The translations under genes were made by a program, and so were the position numbers. From Enterococcus avium ATCC 14025 (GTDB lineage: Bacteria; Bacillota; Bacilli; Lactobacillales; Enterococcaceae), in assembly GCF_000406965.1 (NCBI RefSeq), contig NZ_KE136357.1, positions 488,244 to 552,243 of the forward strand: a stretch of 64,000 nt of DNA, written 5' to 3'. The notes beneath the pieces are model-generated. The model was given only the letters and a program-made list of their open reading frames with translations, did not search any database and was not told the origin of the DNA. Positions within the stretch are counted from its first letter, which is position 1. Each line of letters begins with the position of its first letter. This document shows, piece by piece, positions 37,407-46,000 of this stretch.

Positions 37407-38645
37407 CTATACTTCATTGCTTACACGCATCTGCTTAAAAATTCTGATCGAGAAAATAGCAATCAAAATGGTCACAATAGAAGTGGCAATGATTAGTACT
37501 AGCAGCATTTTTGTCGACGCTGCTGCCGCAAAGCTGCCATACATCACCTGGCCTAAAGGAATCGCCAGGGTGGTCACGATCATCACTAATGACATGATCC
37601 GACCAAGCAAAGCTTTGTCAGAAACTAACTGGATATAAACAATCAATTGAACCGAAACGACTGTAACTACACCCATTGCTGAGGCCACGATGACTGTCAT
37701 CAGCCAAAATGCCAACGTTGAATTCTGAATCAGGCCAAACGGGATGACTAATAAACTAAATAAAATCGCCACGAGAATCAAATTTTTGGTAATACTGGTT
37801 TCATTCAAGCGATTCGCGATCACACCGTAAACGACTGTTCCCAAAAGACTGCCGATTGCTAGAATCGTATTCATTAACCCGAATTGTGCGTCGGTCGCAC
37901 CTAATTGAATACGGGAAACATACGGAATGATCACCTGAATAAAGGAAGCGAGAAAAAAGTTTAACAAAAATGCTACTGCTGCAACTTTGACAATGACTTT
38001 TTGCGCCTTCAGATAGTTCGCTACTTCCTTCAAATCACCGACAACCACCTGGAAAAGCGTCCCATTCATTGCAGCTTGTGCTTGAACCGGAATGTTTAAC
38101 AATACTTCGCAGAAAATCGCAATTAAAAATAAGGCTGCTGTGATCATAAAAATTTGATAAACGGCGTCAAATCGATAAATGATTCCCGCAAGGATCGGGC
38201 CTAAAACCGTTCCTAATGTACCGATGGAGCTGATGATCCCGTTTGCTCGTGGAATCTCCTCTTCCTTACAAATTATGGGAATCGCTGATTGAACCACGGG
38301 TGTTTCAAAAGCCGAGACCATTCCAATGATCACTGTCAAGATTCCGATCGCCGTTACTGGATTTTCCAAACGTGTGACTAGAAACAGGCCAATCGATAAA
38401 ACAAGGTACAGACAATCCATCAGTAACATCAAATTTCTTTTCGGCAAGCGATCAGCCAGCACGCCGCAGAAAGGCAGACAAATCAATCGCCCTACGATCG
38501 ATAACGACGCAATCACGCTAAAGGTCAACGCGGATTTTGTAATATCCAGCACATACAATGAAATCACAAATTGAACAATCGTTGTTCCTAAAACGGAGAA
38601 TAATTGACTCCCGATTAACAAATTAAAATTTTTATTTCTTTTCAT
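37407..38645 (-). CDS. MFS efflux transporter
   Basis: 412 residues with about 12 membrane helices, of the MFS drug-efflux group related to macrolide and multidrug pumps (motif GVLADRLPKRNLMLL after helix 2). ATG 38645 with AGAAGGATGG is preferred to the longer frame from 38693. It is downstream of a tetR gene, and the 103-base gap between them contains an operator-like sequence matching the one before tetR. Confidence 0.87.
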   Translation of the reverse strand: MKRNKNFNLLIGSQLFSVLGTTIVQFVISLYVLDITKSALTFSVIASLSIVGRLICLPFCGVLADRLPKRNLMLLMDCLYLVLSIGLFLVTRLENPVTAIGILTVIIGMVSAFETPVVQSAIPIICKEEEIPRANGIISSIGTLGTVLGPILAGIIYRFDAVYQIFMITAALFLIAIFCEVLLNIPVQAQAAMNGTLFQVVVGDLKEVANYLKAQKVIVKVAAVAFLLNFFLASFIQVIIPYVSRIQLGATDAQFGLMNTILAIGSLLGTVVYGVIANRLNETSITKNLILVAILFSLLVIPFGLIQNSTLAFWLMTVIVASAMGVVTVVSVQLIVYIQLVSDKALLGRIMSLVMIVTTLAIPLGQVMYGSFAAAASTKMLLVLIIATSIVTILIAIFSIRIFKQMRVSNEV

Positions 38646-38708
38646 AATAACCATCCTTCTTTCTTCACTCTTGTGCGACAAGCTCAAAAACAACTAATAT
38701 CGATTAAC

Positions 38709-38729
38709 ATACCTACCGTTGGTATCTAT
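38709..38729 (-). promoter_or_regulatory. Candidate TetR operator before the MFS gene
   Basis: TACCGTTGGTATCTAT (38714-38729), preceded by ATACC, matches TACCATTGGTATCTAT in front of the tetR gene at all but one position. It lies in the MFS promoter region. Confidence 0.65.
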
Positions 38730-38748
38730 AACTTTAAAAAAAAATAGC

Positions 38749-39393
38749 TTATTCTTCGCTATCTTTTTTTAAATAGGCAAACATCTTATTCGCTTCTGTC
38801 ATGATCTCCTCATTGAAGATCGGAATACCGACACCATCGAATAGCTTCTTAGTAAATAGTACCTTTCGCTTCAGCTGTTCCTCAGTAAAAACAGTCAAGT
38901 GCAACCCGATCCACGTATTTAGGTTCATCATCAACACATCCGCGACCTCTTCAGGAAACTCTGTTTCAATCGAGCCATCCGCGATCCCCTCTTCAACGAT
39001 TTTTTTGATTTCGGGAATTACTTCGTTAAACATGCTGATTATTTGCTCTCCGATAAAACGCGGACTGCGCAGGGTAACTGCCGCTGAATAATTTAACTTC
39101 ATCCGAGAATAATCAGTAAACGCATCTAGAATTGCGCTTTGCAATTTTTCTAATCCGTTATTTCCTGGATGCTTTCGCAAACTTTCTTCGGGTGTTTCCG
39201 CAGGTTCGATAATCGTTTCAAAAATCTCAAACTTTGATTTGAAATGCTGGTAAATCGCACCCTTCGTCATGCCATCTAAACCATTGACAATATCTTGGAT
39301 CGACGTATTATCATAACCCTTTTCAAGAAATAATTGTTTCGAAACAGCTAGAATCTTGCGCCTTGTTTCTTCTGGATTTTTTCCTCTCGCCAT
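38749..39393 (-). CDS. TetR/AcrR family regulator
   Basis: 214 residues: N-terminal HTH (EETRRKILAVSKQLFLEKG, then TSIQDIVNGLDGMTKGAIYQHF), the TetR signature, and a helical ligand-binding domain. ATG 39393 with AAGGAGTG is preferred to 39444. Matching operators before this gene and before the MFS gene indicate autoregulation and control of the pump. The inducer is unknown. Confidence 0.9.
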   Translation of the reverse strand: MARGKNPEETRRKILAVSKQLFLEKGYDNTSIQDIVNGLDGMTKGAIYQHFKSKFEIFETIIEPAETPEESLRKHPGNNGLEKLQSAILDAFTDYSRMKLNYSAAVTLRSPRFIGEQIISMFNEVIPEIKKIVEEGIADGSIETEFPEEVADVLMMNLNTWIGLHLTVFTEEQLKRKVLFTKKLFDGVGIPIFNEEIMTEANKMFAYLKKDSEE

Positions 39394-39408
39394 GGCTTCA
39401 CTCCTTAC

Positions 39409-39427
39409 ATACCATTGGTATCTATCT
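39409..39427 (-). promoter_or_regulatory. Candidate TetR operator before tetR
   Basis: ATACCATTGGTAT (39409-39421) is a perfect odd-centred palindrome followed by CTATC, shared with the site at 38709-38729. It sits just upstream of the tetR start. Confidence 0.7.
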
Positions 39428-39634
39428 AAAATATAGAGCTTCACTGGCTAATTGTCAACAGTTTTTGATAAAAAGATTTTGATATAATTTCATTTGCGAT
39501 ATTTATAGTTCTATATCTTTAAGAGAAATCCCTTAACTATCGAACGTAAAAGCTTTTTTACCTGATTTTTCTCGCGAGGATTCGCTTTTTGTTTTATGCT
39601 AGAGATAAGATAAATGGTGATTGAGGGATGAAAA

Positions 39635-40033
39635 ATGGATGTCGGACAACGGTTAAAAATACGTAGAAAAGAATTGGGATTCACACAGGATTATGTGGCA
39701 GCTGAGTTAGGAATTACCCGCCAAACAATGTCGAATTGGGAAAATGGTCGAAGCTACCCTGATATCGAGCGAATTATTCGTTTATCAGAGCTTTACAATC
39801 TTTCCCTCGATGAATTATTGAAGGGAGATCGAGAAATGGTCAAGCATTTACAGGAGAATACCGTGGTCAACCACTTCTTGAAGATTTTTATTGTTCTACT
39901 TTTAGTGAATGGACTACTGATGCTGCTTCTCTTAGCAAATCCATTAATGAATGAAGTATTTCTTTGGCTGATTTTCGCTCTGGTTGGTGCCAACAGCTTG
40001 TCGCTTTTTTATCTGATTATAAAAAAAATTTAG
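39635..40033 (+). CDS. XRE-type HTH protein with two membrane helices
   Basis: 132 residues. An N-terminal XRE/Cro helix-turn-helix (VGQRLKIRRKELGFTQDYVA, then ITRQTMSNWENGRSYPDI) is followed by two hydrophobic helices (about 80-125). Membrane-tethered XRE proteins of this type are common in lactic-acid bacteria and may sense envelope state. The 108-residue membrane protein starts 12 bases downstream and is probably its partner. Confidence 0.83.
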   Translation: MDVGQRLKIRRKELGFTQDYVAAELGITRQTMSNWENGRSYPDIERIIRLSELYNLSLDELLKGDREMVKHLQENTVVNHFLKIFIVLLLVNGLLMLLLLANPLMNEVFLWLIFALVGANSLSLFYLIIKKI

Positions 40034-40045
40034 GAGGGACAAATT

Positions 40046-40372
40046 ATGAACCAAACAGCGCTCATGATTCTTTTAATGGTTTTACTTTTGGTAGGGGCCT
40101 GCTGCCTATTTTATTATATCTTTTCGTTGATCATGCTAGATGCCAAAAGCCGCGGCATCAAAAATCCAAAATTTTGGTCATTGATCGCTACCGGCGGACA
40201 AAACGGTGGCGGCCTGCTGCTTTATCTTTTTGCTCGTCGAAAAACCACTAGCTTAATGAAGCCGGCTGAAGTGGAGAAATTTCTTCAACTCAAACGGAAA
40301 ATCTATTGTTTGCTGGCAGTGCTGTTTGTGCTTTTTCTAGCATTCGCCGCGATAATTTTCCGCTTGAACTAA
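40046..40372 (+). CDS. Small membrane protein
   Basis: 108 residues with hydrophobic segments at about 5-30 and 88-106 and a weaker one at 45-63. The start is behind TAGGAGGGAC. It is cotranscribed with the membrane-tethered XRE protein. The short cytosolic piece contains DAKSRGIKNPKFW. Function unknown. Confidence 0.75.
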   Translation: MNQTALMILLMVLLLVGACCLFYYIFSLIMLDAKSRGIKNPKFWSLIATGGQNGGGLLLYLFARRKTTSLMKPAEVEKFLQLKRKIYCLLAVLFVLFLAFAAIIFRLN

Positions 40373-40373
40373 A

Positions 40374-40400
40374 AAAAGAACCGATCAGGGCTCTTTTTTA
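40374..40400. terminator. Bidirectional terminator
   Basis: AAAAAAGAACC pairs with GGGCTCTTTTTT around GATCA, between the convergent small membrane protein gene and the Ada gene. Confidence 0.75.
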
Positions 40401-41444
40401 GCGATACTTCATTTCTAATGCCAACAAATACTGCTTGCGTTCTAATCCGCCCGCATAGCCGGTCAGATTTCCGTTGTGTCCGATCACTCGATGACAGGGA
40501 ATGACGATGGCGATCTTATTCGAGCCGTTTGCTCTTCCCACTGCACGAACTTTTCGTTTATCTCCTAAACGCTCCGCAATTTCCTGATAGCTGACCGTTT
40601 CGCCACTTGGAATCGTCATCAAACTATTCCAGACCTCTTTTTGAAAAGGGGACCCGTCAAGAAACAGCGGCAACTCAAACTCTGTGCGTTCGCCTTTGAA
40701 ATATTCGTTCAATTGTTGCTCCACACGCTGATTGATGGCGGTTTGACCATAAATGATCCGAAAGTTGTATTTGTCACGCAGCGCTTCGATCTCACGCTCT
40801 AGTCCACGCCGATCTTCAAATTCCAATAAATAGAGCGCGTCGTCATCGGTTAGGCACAGCATTCGACCGATGGGGGTGGAAATAAATGAGGCGTTTAACG
40901 TACGTGCAGCGACTTTTTTCGCGGGATTTCCCATAATTTTCGTAAAGGCATCATTGAATCCGCTGGCTGATTCATATCCAGACTCCAGCTGCTGATCGAT
41001 TACCTTGCTGCCTTGACTGATTTCCTTAAAAGCCAAACCCATCCGGCGGGCCCGAGCATATTGGACAAAAGTCATGTTATAGACCTCTTTGAATTTTCTG
41101 CGAGCTGTGACGGAGTTCAGTCCAAGCGCTGAAAAATCCGCCTCCTTCCAGCGTTTTTCCGGCTGCTCTTCCACTGCATTCACCAAAAGCTGAACTTCTT
41201 CCGGAATTGCCTGCGGAAATGACAAGGGCTGACAAATTTTGCAGGGCCGGTAGCCTGCCAGCAGCGCTTCTTCTGCTGTTGGATAAAACTCGCAGTTCTC
41301 CATTTTCGGTTTGCGTGCTCGACAGGTTGGATGACAAAAGATCCCCGTCGTTTTTATTCCTGCAAAAAAGATGCCATCGTAGCTGCGGTCTCTCTCTTTT
41401 AAAGCGTGATAATACTCTGCTTGTTTTTTCTTTGAAGTAATCAT
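40398..41444 (-). CDS. ada: Ada-type DNA alkylation repair regulator/methyltransferase
   Basis: Full three-part Ada protein, 348 residues. The N-terminal methyl-phosphotriester domain has zinc cysteines at 37, 41, 68 and 71, one residue off from Escherichia coli Ada. An AraC-type HTH follows (about 85-170), then an O6-methylguanine methyltransferase domain with IPCHRVIG and acceptor Cys near 317. ATG 41444 is chosen because of AAAGGGGGA; a longer frame from 41513 lacks support. It repairs methylated DNA and probably activates its own transcription. Confidence 0.93.
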   Translation of the reverse strand: MITSKKKQAEYYHALKERDRSYDGIFFAGIKTTGIFCHPTCRARKPKMENCEFYPTAEEALLAGYRPCKICQPLSFPQAIPEEVQLLVNAVEEQPEKRWKEADFSALGLNSVTARRKFKEVYNMTFVQYARARRMGLAFKEISQGSKVIDQQLESGYESASGFNDAFTKIMGNPAKKVAARTLNASFISTPIGRMLCLTDDDALYLLEFEDRRGLEREIEALRDKYNFRIIYGQTAINQRVEQQLNEYFKGERTEFELPLFLDGSPFQKEVWNSLMTIPSGETVSYQEIAERLGDKRKVRAVGRANGSNKIAIVIPCHRVIGHNGNLTGYAGGLERKQYLLALEMKYR

Positions 41445-41495
41445 CTCGGATTCCCCCTTTGTTACCAATAGTATAAACCTTCTAACATGGACTTT

Positions 41496-41525
41496 CTTCC
41501 GAAAAATGAACAACTATTTTCTATT
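41496..41525 (+). repeat. Short repeat before second xerS-like gene (candidate recombination site)
   Basis: CGAAAAATGAAC at 41500-41511 recurs exactly at 42818-42829, on the other side of the second xerS-like gene. Both are followed by A/T-rich sequence with TTTTCT or TTCTC. Placement next to a Xer gene suggests a dif-like or att-like site, but no direct comparison was possible. Confidence 0.4.
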
Positions 41526-41649
41526 TATTAAATAACCGTCTAAGATAATAACATTTTGTTTCAATGACAGTTGGACGTTATAAAATAACTGTTGTTTGAC
41601 ACTACTTGCGCGCTGTCTTATACTTTTAGTTACAAAGGAGTTGGCAGCG

Positions 41650-42759
41650 ATGAATCAACAAGAAGCCAATCGACGGATGGAGGAAGAAATCCAATATTTC
41701 CCCTGGTTCGTCCAAAATTATTTTCGTAAAAAAAGCGGTGATCAATACTCTTCCATCACCTTATATGAATACGCCAAAGAATATCGACGCTTTTTGAATT
41801 GGCTGATCCAAGAAGGCTTTTCTTCGGCCGAGAAACTCTCAGAAATTACACTGGAGGAGTTTGCGGCATTATGGCCGGAGGATTTGGAGTTCTACAAAGC
41901 CCACTTGGTCAAAGCGCCGAAGATTTTAAAAGAATCGACTAAGAAACGTTTAGAAGAAAGCGAACAAGCCCTTCCCTTGCGGCAAAATGTCACCGTTCAA
42001 CGTGGCGTAACCGCCCTGCGCTCCCTCTTCAGCTATTTGAATGAGGCGATCGATCGTAAAACTGGCAAGCCTTATCTTGAACATAATATGATGGGAAAAG
42101 TCGCAAATGTCAAGGATAATAAGACCATGGCCGAGCGCGGTGCCGCGATTGAGAAGAAGCTTTTCTTAGATGATGAAGCCCTAGACTTTCTCGATTTTGT
42201 CGAACATCGCTACATCGAAACGTTGGAAAGTCGCCAGGCAATTACAGCCTTTAAGAAAAACCAAGTCCGTGATCTCGCCATTATTGGACTTTTTCTAGGA
42301 ACCGGCATGCGGCTGGCTGAACTGGTCAATATGAATGTTCAGGATCTTGATTTGAATGCCGGAGAAGCTCGCGTCTATCGAAAAGGCGGAAAATGGGATA
42401 TGGTGGTCATCTCTTCGATTGCGATCGAATATCTAACGAATTATCTTAACCAAAGACAACAGCTGTATCAACCAGATGAAAACGAATCCGCCCTCTTTTT
42501 AACTCGTTATCGCGGCAAAGCCAAACGCATCGCCGGCGGTGCAGTCGAAGCAATGGTGGGAAAATATTCCGAAGCCTTCAAAATCAAAATCTCACCTCAT
42601 AAGCTGCGTCACTCTGTCGCCACACAGCTCTACAGTAAAACCAATTCCTTGGTACAAGTCGCTGAGCAGCTGGGACAATCGGGGACGTCTGCTACGACGG
42701 TTTATACTCATATCGCTGGGAAGAAAAAACGCGATGCTATGAATGATTTGTGGACTTGA
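41650..42759 (+). CDS. XerS-like tyrosine recombinase, copy 2
   Basis: 369 residues, clearly paralogous to copy 1 along the whole length: shared YEYAKEYRRFLNWL, VTVQRGVTALRSLF, GMRLAELVNMNV, HKLRHS, YTHI and the C-terminal NDLWT. Like copy 1 it has LGQSGTSAT in place of the usual LGH. ATG 41650 is set by AAAGGAG; the in-frame ATG at 41596 has none. A short repeat flanks the gene on both sides, and a large accessory region begins just downstream. Confidence 0.85.
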   Translation: MNQQEANRRMEEEIQYFPWFVQNYFRKKSGDQYSSITLYEYAKEYRRFLNWLIQEGFSSAEKLSEITLEEFAALWPEDLEFYKAHLVKAPKILKESTKKRLEESEQALPLRQNVTVQRGVTALRSLFSYLNEAIDRKTGKPYLEHNMMGKVANVKDNKTMAERGAAIEKKLFLDDEALDFLDFVEHRYIETLESRQAITAFKKNQVRDLAIIGLFLGTGMRLAELVNMNVQDLDLNAGEARVYRKGGKWDMVVISSIAIEYLTNYLNQRQQLYQPDENESALFLTRYRGKAKRIAGGAVEAMVGKYSEAFKIKISPHKLRHSVATQLYSKTNSLVQVAEQLGQSGTSATTVYTHIAGKKKRDAMNDLWT

Positions 42760-42767
42760 AACAATAA

Positions 42768-43033
42768 AGTTAAAAAAATTTAAGTAATAAGTTAAAAAAA
42801 TTTTTTTACAAAAAGATCGAAAAATGAACTTTATTCTCATGAAAAGTAAATTTTCTAAAATCTAATTTTCTATTGTAAATGAACTTTATTTTCTCATTGC
42901 CACAAAACTTTAAAAAAAAGAACACCGATCCTTACTATTTTTTTGTAAGATCAGTGTTCTTATCTATTTGTTTTGCTAAAAAATATTCTTATACTGATAC
43001 CTGATGATTTGGTAATTACTCATTTCTCATTGC
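42768..43033. repeat. Cluster of short direct repeats at the core/accessory boundary
   Basis: Three repeat pairs lie between the second xerS-like gene and the giant gene: AGTTAAAAAAATTT at 42768 and 42790; AAATGAACTTTATT at 42822 and 42877; TTTCTCATTGC at 42890 and 43023. They may be recombinase-binding or attachment sequences of the neighbouring element (inference). Confidence 0.45.
42916..42964. terminator. Bidirectional terminator at the element boundary
   Basis: AAGAACAC.GATC.TTAC pairs with GTAA.GATC.GTGTTCTT around a T-rich loop, with A and T runs on both sides. It would stop both xerS-like copy 2 and the minus-strand giant gene operon. Confidence 0.75.
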
Positions 43034-43050
43034 AAACTATAAATTAAAAC

Positions 43051-46000
43051 CTAAATAAAATGCCTTTTTTTTCTGCGTAAACCTTTACAGAATGTACAAG
43101 GCTCCTTTTTCCTTTTTTGAAAATTAATTCTCCGTTTGGGCGACATTAGGTATTTATGATCTTTATTATGTTCGCAAATCCACCATACGTTTTCATCATA
43201 TTTCGGTAAAATTATACTTGGATCTGTCAAAAGATAGTTATTAATATAATCCCAAAATGGTAATAGTTCAGGATAAACGACTTCAAAAGTATTAAAACCA
43301 ATTAATGCTTTTCTATTAGCACAGTAAGGACAACTATCATCGTCACACTCTCGATCGCGAATTGAGTGCGAATATTCTCCACTACATTTTGAACAAACCC
43401 ATAAAGCTGCTTGTGTTGAACTATATAAATAGTCAGTTGCAGCACCTTCATTATTTATGCTCCACTCGGATAATAACTCTGGTTTCAAATCTGCCACAGT
43501 GTTTAATCCCTTAAGTAGCTTTCTATTATTACAGTAAGGACAACTATCATCGCCACACTCCTGATCGCGAATTGAGTGCGAATATTCTCCATGACATTCT
43601 GAACACTCCCATAGAACAAAGTAGGATGAGTTATAGAGATAGTCAGTTGCAGTACCTTCATTATTTATGCTCCATTCGGATAATAACCCTGGTTTCAAAT
43701 CTGCCACAGTGTTTAATCCTTTAAGTGGTTTTCTATTATTACAGTAAGGACAACTATTGTCATTATATTCACGCTTCTTTATTGACGCTGGATAGTCGTT
43801 TTCGCAACGTTGACATGTCCATAATACCCAATATACAGATTGAAAAGTGAATTCAGAAATATCTCTTTCGTTACTATCACTATATTCATTTACCAATTCT
43901 GGCTTAACTGCTTGAATAGTATTAAAACCCTCTAAAGGAATTCTATTTGAACAATATGGACATGCATCATCACCAAAATAACGTCTTCTTATTTCGTATT
44001 GAAAATCTCCTGAACAATTTTCGCAGGTCCACCATGCTCGATAGTTTGACATAAATGAAAACTCAAATATCTCTCGCGTATTATTAGCACTCCATTCTGG
44101 AACTAGCTCCGGTTTTACATCATTCAAAGTATTATAGCCATTCAGAGCAGCTCTATTTGAACAATATGGACATTTTTTATCACCGAAATCACGATCTTTA
44201 ATAGGAGCAGAAAATTCGCCTTTGCAATCCGAACAAATCCAAAGAGCAGCAAATAATGATTTATAACTATATTTTTCGATTGATTGTTCATTATTGGTAC
44301 TCCATTCCGAAATTAACTTGGGTTTCATATCCACAATGGTATTTAACCCTAATAGACCTTTCTTGTTAGAACAATATGGACAACTATCATCCCCAAAATC
44401 ACGGTTTCTTATTACTTGTGAGTACTCTCCTTTGCAATCAGGACATTCCCACAGAACAGAATATACAGAGGTATCACTATATTCTTCCGCCGGTCTCGTA
44501 TTGTTTTTACTCCATTCTTTAGACAATTCAGGTTTTGTATCACATAGAGAGTTTATGCCAGAAACTACAATGCTATTTTCACAAATGGGACACTTAAAAG
44601 TTTCATCATCTTTAAAATTATATAATTGACGTTTGAAAGAGTGCCCTTCATCACATTTCCACCAAACAATATCGTTTGATTTATTCGTATAAGAACTAAA
44701 ATCTCTTTCATTTTTATCAGTGTCAAAATACTTTTTTAATTCAGGGTGCTCCTTATAAAACATCTTACCGTAGTGATAGTTTCTGCATAAATTACAATTC
44801 CCTTCCCCGATTGCCCGTCTCTGGAATGGCGCGAACCAAACATGTTCGCTATTATTACGACATATCCATTTTGCTTTTTTTGAACTGAACTCAGCAATAT
44901 TATATGGATCCATTAGGTTATCCGGTGAAAACTCATCCATAAGATCAGGATGTAGTACCGCAAAGTTATTATCAATACTAACTGTTTTCCCTGAACAATA
45001 TGGACATCCCTTATAAACTGAGTTTTGGGACCTTACCATAGAAGGAATTGTGCTACGAAACTCCCGCTTACATCCGTTAACACATTTCCACCAGTATTCT
45101 TTGTTAAGCTGTATCTTATCAGCAGTAAAAACACTTATCTCATTTTTTTCATATAGAAATCTTGAAATTAAATCCGGATATTCTTTTATATAGAATTCAT
45201 TTCTATTTATTCTTACACACTTAGGGCATTTTTTTACCTCATATTTTTCACAGATTTTCACATACCTTGAAGAAGGATTTGATTTCCACTCATAGTCACA
45301 TTCTGGACATTTCCATTCTATTCTATCGTTCATGGAAATGGACAAATCTTCGATCAATAAGTCTTTATTCTTTGAATAATCATAGTATTTCTCAAGTTCA
45401 GGTACAATTGAAAACAAGTTAGTCTTTCCTGCAACAACTTTAATTCTGGTTTCACAACAAGGACACTCACCTTTAGATAGTTTCCTTGATTTTATTTCGG
45501 ATTGCCATTCATATTCACACTTTTTACAAAACCACCATACTAATTTTTTTGAGTTAGGCGAAGTTGAATTAATATTAATTTCAGCATTTTTTGTAAAATT
45601 CCACTGTTTTAGCAAAAGTGGATAATCAGATACAACTTTTTGGTTTTCAGTGATGCATATTGGACATTTAGGACACCTACTAAAGTTTACTATTTTTTTT
45701 GAGAAACTATGTCCATTTTCACATTTGAACCACGCGAGATTTGTTGAATTTCGAAAAAGAGAATATGGATCTAAATCAAAATTTTTTTCCCAATCCCACA
45801 TTCTTTTTCCTTTTGAACAACAGGAAAAAAAGTCTGTTTGACCAACCACTGTTTTTACTTTTGAACAAAATGGACAGCCAAACGGCGATTGTTCTGGAAT
45901 ACTATAAATAGTTTTCTCAAATATATGGGACTCATCATTTGGACATCTTAAGAATACTTTTTTTCCTGATTTTCGAGTGACATTATCAGGTGTAATCCCT

